A DNA stretch of 64,000 bases, taken from Salibaculum halophilum. Lineage in GTDB: Bacteria > Pseudomonadota > Alphaproteobacteria > Rhodobacterales > Rhodobacteraceae. Every line of letters starts with the position of its first letter. The stretch's first letter is position 1. This document shows, in pieces, positions 58,417 through 64,000 of the stretch. The stretch lies in NCBI RefSeq assembly GCF_002094885.1, contig NZ_MSIT01000001.1, positions 1-64,000 on the forward strand. Direction: 5' to 3'. Made by a program: the position numbers and the translations under genes. A model generated the notes under the pieces. That model was not told the DNA's origin. It did no database searches and was given only the letters and a program-made list of their open reading frames with translations.

Positions 58417-58772
58417 GCGTCCGGTCCTTTTTCCTCGTGGGCCTGCAGGCGCTTTTCCGCCTCGGCGGTCTTGCGCCGCGCTTCACGCAACTGCGCGCGC
58501 GCGCGCATCCGGCCCTTCAGGGTCACGGTGCTGACCTGCCGGATCACGGCGGCAAAGACACCAAGACCCGCGAAAATGAATACGGTCGTGGCCAGCTTGC
58601 CGATCACCGTTTGCGGCACGAGGCTGCCGTAGCCCACCGTCGACAACGTCACAACCGTGAAAAAGAAGCTGTCGACCCAGGACCAGCCCTCGACCAGATG
58701 ATAGAAGACCGTGCCGCCCCCGATCAGGACCGCGAGCGCCCCGACCAGCCCCCAAATCCCGTCATTGCGCAT
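58413..58772 (-). CDS. Two-span potassium channel (Ion_trans_2)
   Basis: A 119-residue protein with two hydrophobic helices and a pore loop bearing the selectivity filter T45-V-G-Y-G49 in VVTLSTVGYGSLVP. It ends in a basic/acidic helical tail (about 85-119) that may be a coiled coil. It is a minimal KcsA-like channel with no RCK domain. The ATG at 58772 has GAGG 9 bases upstream; the ATG at 58781 has it adjacent and is unlikely. It overlaps the upstream DsbA gene. Confidence 0.88.
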   Translation of the reverse strand: MRNDGIWGLVGALAVLIGGGTVFYHLVEGWSWVDSFFFTVVTLSTVGYGSLVPQTVIGKLATTVFIFAGLGVFAAVIRQVSTVTLKGRMRARAQLREARRKTAEAEKRLQAHEEKGPDA

Positions 58773-59415
58773 CGCCCGCATCCTCGAGCTTGGCCATGAT
58801 CTCGCCGGCGACCTGCACCCACAGATCGGGGGACTGGGCCCCGGGCACGGCGTGCTGGCCGGCCACGATGAAGGTGGGCACCGATTGCACGCCCATCTTG
58901 CGGGCCTCGGTGTCGCGGTTGCGGATCTCCTCGGCGTCGGCTCCGGCGGCCAGCAGGCGGGCCACCACGGCCGCGTCCATCCCGGCGCTGTCGGCGATGT
59001 CGCACAGCGTGTCGCGCAGCCCGATGTCGCGGCCTTCGGTGAAATAGGCCTCGAAGAGCGCCTGCACTACCGCGCCCTGGCGCTGCTCGATCCCGGCCCA
59101 GTGGATCAGGCGGTGGGCGTCCAGCGTGTTGGGCGTGCGCGCGATCCTCTCGAAGTCGATCGTCAGCCCGGCCTGTTCCGCCTGGTCCTGCACCGGTAGA
59201 TAGGCCTTCACCGCGCCCTCGCGCCCGCCGAACTTGGCGTCGAGGTAGGCGCGGCGGTCCATCCCCTCGGGCGGCATCTCGGGGTTGAGCTGAAAGGGGT
59301 GATAGGCGATCTCGAAGGGGTGGTCGCCGACCTGCGCCAGCGCGTGGTCGAGGTTGGTCTTGCCGATGTAGCACCAGGGGCAGACGGGGTCCGAGAAGAT
59401 ATCAAGCTTGACCAT
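58762..59415 (-). CDS. DsbA-family oxidoreductase (FrnE-like)
   Basis: A 217-residue thioredoxin-fold protein with a CPWC active site in IFSDPVCPWCYIGKTNL. No signal peptide, so it acts in the cytoplasm, unlike true DsbA. An inserted helical domain and the cis-Pro loop VQSVPTFIVAGQ are typical of FrnE/2-hydroxychromene-2-carboxylate isomerase relatives. The ATG overlaps the CoA ligase stop by 14 bases. It may act as a thiol isomerase or in stress response. Confidence 0.9.
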   Translation of the reverse strand: MVKLDIFSDPVCPWCYIGKTNLDHALAQVGDHPFEIAYHPFQLNPEMPPEGMDRRAYLDAKFGGREGAVKAYLPVQDQAEQAGLTIDFERIARTPNTLDAHRLIHWAGIEQRQGAVVQALFEAYFTEGRDIGLRDTLCDIADSAGMDAAVVARLLAAGADAEEIRNRDTEARKMGVQSVPTFIVAGQHAVPGAQSPDLWVQVAGEIMAKLEDAGDAQ

Positions 59416-60886
59416 GGTCGGTCTCCCACTCCTGGCGCAGCACGCGGCGCAAGAGCTTGTTGTTGGCCCCCCGTGGCAGGGCGGCGCGGTGGATGAACAG
59501 CCTCGGGCACTTGTAGCGGGCGAGGCGACGGGACGCAAAAGCGGCAAGCTCGGCCTCGGGAAGGGGTGCCGGGCCGGTATAGAAGGCGGCAATGACCGAG
59601 GTGTCGGCCTTTACGCGCAAGTCCACCGCCGCGGCCTCCTCGATGCCGGGGTGGGCGACAAGGGCGCTTTCCACCTCGATGGGCGAGACGCGGTGGCCGC
59701 CGGCTGTCATCATGTCGTCGGCGCGGCCCTCGTAGCGGATCGCGCCCGCGGCGGTGCGGTGGCCGATGTCGCCCGTCAGGAACCAGTCACCGGCAAAGCA
59801 GGCGGCCGTCGCCTCGGGCTGGTCGAGATAGCCCAGCATCAGGCCTGTGTCGTCGCGATGCACGGCGATGGTGCCCTGCTCGGCCTGCTGGCCGGTCTCG
59901 TCGATCAAGGCGATACGCCGCCCCGCCTGCGGATAGCCCAGGGTGCCGGCCGGCGCCGGGGCGTCAGGCGCGCCCGATACGAAGGTGGAACATTCCGACA
60001 GGCCGTAGGCCTCGTGGATCGTCGTGCCCGTGGCCTCCTGCCAGGCGGCGCGGGTCGTTTCGGGCAGTTTCTCGCCCGCGGACAGGCCGTGACGCAGTTT
60101 CGGCAGAGGCGCAATTGGTGCGCGCAGCAGCTGGCGATACACACCGGGGACGGCGGCGAAGATGCTCGCATCGTGCCGTTTCAACAAGAGCGGCAGGGCA
60201 GCGCTGTCGGTGCCGGGCGCGGGGACAAGCGCGGTGGCCCCCATGGTCCAGGGGTCCAGCAGCCCGGTGCCCAGCGTGTAGGTCCAGTTGAAGGCGCCGG
60301 CATGGAGCAGGCGGTCGGTCCGGGTCAGGCCGTGCCATCCCCGGATCATGTGCTGCCGCGCGAGGATCGCACGGTGGGCATGGAGGACGCCGCGCGCGCG
60401 GCCGCCGGTGCCCGAGGTGAAGATCACATAGCCGGGCCGGTCCGGGTCGCCCATGGCGTAGTCCGCGGGCGGCAGCGCGTGCCAGGCGGCGAGCTGCGCG
60501 GCGGGAATGACCGGGGCGGTGTTATCGGGCAGGGCGATGCCATCGCCTGCGATAATGCAGGCCGGGGCGAGCGTGCCGCAAATCTCGGTGATCTCGGGGC
60601 CGGTAAGATGCGGCGACGTCGGCGCCGGCACCAGATCGGCCGCGAGGCAGGCCAGGAAGGCAACGGGAAACTCGGGCGTGTTGCCCAGCCGCAAGAGGAC
60701 CCGATCGCCGGGGGTCAGCCCGGCCTCACGCAGCCCGGTGGCGACGCCGCGCACCGCGCCCTCCAGCCGGGCGTAGGACCAGCGGCTGGCCCGCGCGGGG
60801 CCGAGAACCGCCAGGGCCACCTTGTCGGGGTCGTCGGCGGCCCGGGCCAGCACGTGGGCGGCCATGTTGAACGGGGCAGGGCGCAT
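59402..60886 (-). CDS. Acyl/aryl-CoA synthetase (AMP-binding family)
   Basis: A 494-residue adenylate-forming enzyme. The phosphate loop reads FTSGTGGRARGVLHAH, where most relatives have T-S-G-(S/T)-T-G-x-P-K-G; the Pro-Lys is Ala-Arg here. A5 is YGLSECS and A8 is LTGDIGHRTAAGAIRYEGRADD. The C-terminal catalytic Lys lies in RGANNKLLRRVL. It resembles benzoate-CoA ligase-type enzymes; the substrate is unknown. It lies 70 bases downstream of yejA. Confidence 0.87.
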   Translation of the reverse strand: MRPAPFNMAAHVLARAADDPDKVALAVLGPARASRWSYARLEGAVRGVATGLREAGLTPGDRVLLRLGNTPEFPVAFLACLAADLVPAPTSPHLTGPEITEICGTLAPACIIAGDGIALPDNTAPVIPAAQLAAWHALPPADYAMGDPDRPGYVIFTSGTGGRARGVLHAHRAILARQHMIRGWHGLTRTDRLLHAGAFNWTYTLGTGLLDPWTMGATALVPAPGTDSAALPLLLKRHDASIFAAVPGVYRQLLRAPIAPLPKLRHGLSAGEKLPETTRAAWQEATGTTIHEAYGLSECSTFVSGAPDAPAPAGTLGYPQAGRRIALIDETGQQAEQGTIAVHRDDTGLMLGYLDQPEATAACFAGDWFLTGDIGHRTAAGAIRYEGRADDMMTAGGHRVSPIEVESALVAHPGIEEAAAVDLRVKADTSVIAAFYTGPAPLPEAELAAFASRRLARYKCPRLFIHRAALPRGANNKLLRRVLRQEWETDHGQA

Positions 60887-60956
60887 GGCCCTGCGCTATC
60901 CGCGCCGGGCACCGGGCGCAAGTGGGCAGACCGGGCCGGACAGGCCCGGGGCCGCG

Positions 60957-62783
60957 TTAGCCCTCGGCCTCCCACCACCAGACATCGGGCAGCCAGCCGG
61001 GCCAGTCGCCGAAGATCGGCATGGTCTCGGGGTAGTGCAGGCGGCGGTCGTGGGCGATGCGGGTGACGTTCCACTGATAGATCGGGATGGCGTAGCGCCC
61101 GGCGGTCAGCAGCCGGTCGAGCGCGCGGGTGGCGGCGCGGAAATCCTGCTGGCTTTGAGAGGTCAGCAAGCGGTCGATCATGGCATCAACGGCTTCCGAC
61201 TCCACGCCCATGAGGTTGCGCCCGCCGGGTTCATCCGCGCGGTCGGAGCCCCAGTAGAGGTATTGTTCGTTGCCCGGCGACAGCGACAGCCCGCGGCGGA
61301 AATAGGTCATGTCGAAGTCGTAGGCGTCGATGCGTTCGCGGTACTGCGCACTGTCGACCACCGTGACCGTGGGCGTGATCCCCAGCCGGGCCAGCGACTG
61401 GACGTAGATGTCGATGATCGTCTGGGTCTCGTCGCTGCCCGATTGCAGCACGATCTCGAAGGTGAAGGGATCGCCCTGCGCATCGGCCATCACGCCGTCC
61501 TGCACCGTCCAGCCGGCCTGTTTCATCAGGTCCAGCGCCGCGGTGATGCCGGCGCGATTGCGCTCGGTCCCGTCCGAGACGGGCAGGGCATAGCCCGACA
61601 GCGCGTCCTCTGGGATCTGGTCGGCGAAAGGTTGCAGAAAGTCGCGCACGCGGCCCGTGGCCGGGCCCTCGCGCATCGCCAGCGGCGAGTTCGAGAAATA
61701 CGAGGTGATTCGCGGCTGTGCGCCGCCGGTCAGCGCCTCGTTGATGAACTCGAAGTTGAAGGCGTGCAGCATGGCATCGCGGACGCGGATGTCCGAAAAC
61801 TGCGGGCTGCGGGTGTTCATCACGAAGCCGGTCATCCCCGAGGGCCGCTCGTGGGGCAGTTCGGCCCGCACCACCTCGCCGGTCTTGACGGCGGTGAAGT
61901 CGTACTGGCTGTTCCACTTGGCGACGTTGAATTCGCGGTTGAAGTTGACCGTGCCGACCTTGAAGGCCTCGAAGGCGGCGGTCGCATCACCGAAATACTC
62001 GATCCGCAGGGTCTCGAGGTTGTGCGTGCCGGTGCGGAAGGGGACCACGCCATCGCCCCAGTAGTCGGGGTTGCGGGTGAACTCGACGAAGCGGCCCTGC
62101 TCGAAATCGCTGACGACGTAGGGCGACGAGGTCACGGGGATATGGTCGAACCCGTCGGTCTCGGCGAAATCAACGCCGTCGTATTGTGCCTTTTTCAGGA
62201 TCGGGCGCATGCCGGCCAGTAGCGCCAATTCGCGATCCGCGGTGTCGAAGGTGAAGCGCACCGACCGCGGCCCGGACTGTTCCATGGTGGCGACCTTGGA
62301 CCAGAAGCCGGCGTAGCGGCCGTGTCCCTTGGTGCCCAATGTCTCGTAGGACCACATCACGTCCTCGACCGTGACGGGGCTGCCGTCTGAGAATTCCGCC
62401 TCCGGGCGCAGGGTGAACTCGACCCATTCTCGATTCGGCCCGGTCTCGACCGATTCGGCCAAAAGCCCGTAAAGCGAGAAGGGTTCGTCCAGCGATCGCG
62501 CCATCAGGCTCTCGCCGATGAGAAAGCGCAACTGCCAGGGAACCGACCCCTTGCGGACGAAGGGATTGAGGCTGTCGAAGTTGCCGACGTTCGCCGTGAC
62601 CAGTTCGCCGCCGCGGGGCGCGTCCGGGTTGGCATAGGGCAGATGCTCAAAATCTGGGGGCAGGTCGGGGTCGCCATACATAGCTATGCCATGCCGGGGC
62701 TCGCCAGCCGCCGTCGTGGCCACGAGCGTGGCGGCGAAAATGGCGCCGATCCGGCTGCGCCGGACGAAAAACTCTGATCTCAT
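60957..62783 (-). CDS. yejA: Periplasmic oligopeptide-binding protein (YejA-like, SBP family 5)
   Basis: A 608-residue secreted binding protein (signal peptide 1 to about 27). Family 5 features include AEFSDGSPVTVEDVMWSYET and GTVNFNREFN. The opening HGIAMYGDPDLPPDFEHLPY is typical of YejA, the binding protein of the YejABEF peptide importer. The permease and ATPase genes are not downstream on this strand, so they are elsewhere, or this is a stand-alone copy. Confidence 0.9.
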   Translation of the reverse strand: MRSEFFVRRSRIGAIFAATLVATTAAGEPRHGIAMYGDPDLPPDFEHLPYANPDAPRGGELVTANVGNFDSLNPFVRKGSVPWQLRFLIGESLMARSLDEPFSLYGLLAESVETGPNREWVEFTLRPEAEFSDGSPVTVEDVMWSYETLGTKGHGRYAGFWSKVATMEQSGPRSVRFTFDTADRELALLAGMRPILKKAQYDGVDFAETDGFDHIPVTSSPYVVSDFEQGRFVEFTRNPDYWGDGVVPFRTGTHNLETLRIEYFGDATAAFEAFKVGTVNFNREFNVAKWNSQYDFTAVKTGEVVRAELPHERPSGMTGFVMNTRSPQFSDIRVRDAMLHAFNFEFINEALTGGAQPRITSYFSNSPLAMREGPATGRVRDFLQPFADQIPEDALSGYALPVSDGTERNRAGITAALDLMKQAGWTVQDGVMADAQGDPFTFEIVLQSGSDETQTIIDIYVQSLARLGITPTVTVVDSAQYRERIDAYDFDMTYFRRGLSLSPGNEQYLYWGSDRADEPGGRNLMGVESEAVDAMIDRLLTSQSQQDFRAATRALDRLLTAGRYAIPIYQWNVTRIAHDRRLHYPETMPIFGDWPGWLPDVWWWEAEG

Positions 62784-62862
62784 TTCGTGGACAATCCCCC
62801 TGCTCCCTGCGTTATTTGACGTTTAGCCTAGAGAGCGCCGCCAGCCATTTCAAACTTTTAGC

Positions 62863-62891
62863 TTGGAACAGCGCGACGGATTGCTTATAAA
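62863..62891 (+). promoter_or_regulatory. Sigma-70 type promoter for a predicted small RNA
   Basis: TTGGAA (62863-62868), exactly 17 bases, and TATAAA (62886-62891) form a promoter close to consensus, in a part of the gap that is AT-rich for this genome. The expected start is near 62898. It points away from yejA, which is divergent. Confidence 0.65.
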
Positions 62892-62897
62892 GAGGGC

Positions 62898-62972
62898 ACT
62901 GCTCGATAGGTTTCTTGCCTGTATGAAACCTGCCTCAATAACTGAACGCCGGCCTTGTGCCGGCGTTTTTTT
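62898..62972 (+). ncRNA. Predicted small RNA of about 75 nucleotides
   Basis: Between the promoter and a strong rho-independent terminator there is no ORF. The predicted transcript has a 5' hairpin (AGGTTTC/GAAACCT, 62908-62931, 10-base loop), a single-stranded linker (62932-62944), then the terminator AACGCCGGC/GCCGGCGTT (62945-62967) with seven T (62966-62972). This is the classic architecture of a trans-acting sRNA. I do not recognise the family. The remainder of the gap, 62973-63140, holds nothing I can name. Confidence 0.65.
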
Positions 62973-63140
62973 CTTTGTGGCAAGGCCAGGGGCCAGGCGC
63001 ACCGATCAGATCAGGTTGGGCGGCATCCGATTCCCGGTGCAGCCCGCTTGAGACAGGTCAGCGCCATGGGCAAAGCCGCCGTTACCGTGTGTTCGGTCCA
63101 CCGACTGATCGGCGCCGTCCGGCCAAAGCGGCACGCCAAC

Positions 63141-63178
63141 AAAAAAGGGCCGATCCGCTGCTCCGGCGGATCGGCCCC
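63141..63178 (-). terminator. Strong terminator for the small secreted-protein gene
   Basis: On the minus strand a 12-bp perfect stem (GGGCCGATCCGC/GCGGATCGGCCC, loop 7) is followed by a run of six T. It ends the unit of the gene at 63212-63424, about 35 bases after its stop. It faces, and does not overlap, the sRNA terminator. Confidence 0.9.
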
Positions 63179-63211
63179 ACGGTGGTCAATGAACCGTCGC
63201 TGGTTGCGCGG

Positions 63212-63424
63212 TCACTCTTGCACTGTCGATGAACTGCCCGCGGCGGCCGCGATCAGCGCGATCAGGATCAGCGGGACAATGAGATTGGCGCTGGAGCCGC
63301 CTGTTTCCTCGACGACCTCGACGGGTTCCATCTCGATGGCCGGGGCCATCCCGCCGGCCATTGCGGTGCCAGCACCGAGCGTCGCGGCCAGCGTGACGGC
63401 AGCGGTTCTTTTGAAAAAGGTCAT
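63212..63424 (-). CDS. Small secreted/membrane protein of unknown function
   Basis: About 70 residues. The ATG (MTFFKRTAAVTLAATLGAGT) follows GAGGGG by 8 bases. A signal peptide ends near AMA-GG; the mature part has an acidic stretch (EMEPVEVVEE) and a C-terminal hydrophobic helix (ANLIVPLILIALIAAAA). Similar small proteins occur in Rhodobacterales and are, from memory, sometimes labelled 'ferrochelatase', which this cannot be at this size. Its strong terminator suggests a well-expressed single gene. Confidence 0.7.
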   Translation of the reverse strand: MTFFKRTAAVTLAATLGAGTAMAGGMAPAIEMEPVEVVEETGGSSANLIVPLILIALIAAAAGSSSTVQE

Positions 63425-63520
63425 GCGACTATCCCCTCTGTCGGTTGTTTTCACCAAATTAGTCTTGTCGATTTCAACCCGTGGATCAAGCCCTTCGATG
63501 CGTCGGGGCGGGCGGTACTG

Positions 63521-64000
63521 TCAGTCCTCGTGGCGGTGATGACCGATCCGGTCGGCCAGCTGGTCCAGCGCCTCGGGCATTTCGACGTCTTTCTCGCCCG
63601 GATAGACCAGCCCGGCCGAGATCACCAGCTTCGCGGCGTCCTCGACCGTCATGTCGAGTTCGATCACGTCGGCCTCGGGAAAGAACAGCAAATACCCCGA
63701 CGTCGGGTTCGGCGTCGTCGGCACGAAGACCGAGATCATGGGGCCGACGCCGGCCTTTTCGACCAGTTCGCCCTTGGTCTGGGTCGAGACAAAACCGACT
63801 GCCCAGATGCCGCGGCGCGGATACTCGATCAGGCAGGCGCGGTCGAAACTCGTCTCGGTCTGGGCGAATACGGTCTCGGCGATCTGCTTGGCCCCGTTGT
63901 AGACCGAGCGCACCACCGGCATCCGTGAGACCAGCCCCTCGCCCCAGGCCAGGAACGACCGCCCGATCAGCCCCTTGGCGATCCAACCGACGATGAAGGT
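63521..64000 (-). CDS. DUF502 family membrane protein, C-terminal part
   Basis: The frame is open to the right edge, so the 5' end is missing; 160 codons including the stop are visible. Features of DUF502: GVGPMISVFVPTTPNPTSGYLLFFP and LDMTVEDAAKLVISAGLVYP. Members are inner-membrane proteins with two N-terminal spans (not visible here, outside the window) and a soluble C-terminal domain. The tail ends in a His-rich IGHHRHED. Function unknown. Confidence 0.88.
   Translation of the reverse strand, partial: TFIVGWIAKGLIGRSFLAWGEGLVSRMPVVRSVYNGAKQIAETVFAQTETSFDRACLIEYPRRGIWAVGFVSTQTKGELVEKAGVGPMISVFVPTTPNPTSGYLLFFPEADVIELDMTVEDAAKLVISAGLVYPGEKDVEMPEALDQLADRIGHHRHED

Noticed and set aside
62863-63051. 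62-codon plus-strand frame over the small RNA
   Set aside because: Begins inside the -35 element, has no ribosome-binding site and runs through the terminator hairpin.

Overview
The window looks like chromosomal core of an alphaproteobacterium of the Rhodobacterales (Paracoccaceae/Roseobacter group). Base composition is high in GC almost throughout. The gene set and order fit that group: lptF-lptG-lptD-surA-pdxA, sciP next to ctrA, ligA-recG, a Usg-family protein, an RTX-Hint secreted protein, and a CtrA/LexA style of regulation. I see no insertion sequence, prophage, CRISPR array or rRNA. One tRNA-Leu(CAA) is present.

Layout. 1-5.7 kb: envelope operon on the minus strand (LPS transport, outer-membrane chaperone, vitamin B6). 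5.9-7.8 kb: pepA-holC. 8.2-13.2 kb: a four-gene periplasmic, probably iron-linked operon (imelysin, di-heme oxidoreductase, second imelysin, DUF1513). 13.2-16 kb: aspartic protease, MarC, then a cobalamin riboswitch feeding a small unknown gene pair. 16-21.7 kb: ABC-F ATPase, ndk, cation/proton antiporter, lytic transglycosylase lipoprotein, a tiny gene followed by a hairpin, and a TauD-like dioxygenase. 21.8-25.8 kb: a translationally coupled secreted trio (VWA, WG-repeat, unknown). 26.1-33.2 kb: mnmA, sciP, ctrA, ligA, recG and a 40-residue membrane peptide. 33.4-43.9 kb: NifU-like scaffold, hisI, gluQRS, methyltransferase, trmFO, gyrA, usg, arginine catabolism with a divergent Lrp-type regulator, dsbB and a DedA-like protein. 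44-51.3 kb: tRNA-Leu, the 1041-residue acidic RTX-Hint protein, a MobA-like nucleotidyltransferase and a dimethylglycine/sarcosine dehydrogenase-like protein. 51.3-57.1 kb: SYLF protein, hemB, a membrane protein and mfd. 57.1-64 kb: three tandem palindromes, an overlapping minus-strand set (CoA ligase, FrnE-like DsbA, K+ channel, Bcr-type exporter), yejA, a predicted small RNA, a small secreted protein and a partial DUF502 gene.

Most interesting: a 40-codon single-span membrane peptide gene just after recG (33045-33167) sits behind an exact alphaproteobacterial LexA box (GTTC-N7-GTTC) and an exact CtrA box (TTAA-N7-TTAA). That arrangement suggests an SOS- and cell-cycle-controlled membrane peptide, in the functional style of the Caulobacter division inhibitor SidA. 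Next come an unannotated small RNA with its own promoter and terminator (62898-62972), the orphan B12 riboswitch with a coupled 35-codon leader and a 100-residue unknown protein, and three consecutive perfect palindromes that share only their GTCGAC core (57097-57162).

Start codons were chosen from Shine-Dalgarno sequences, signal peptides and operon overlaps, and often differ from the longest open frame. Family assignments come from recognising motifs; no database search was possible.
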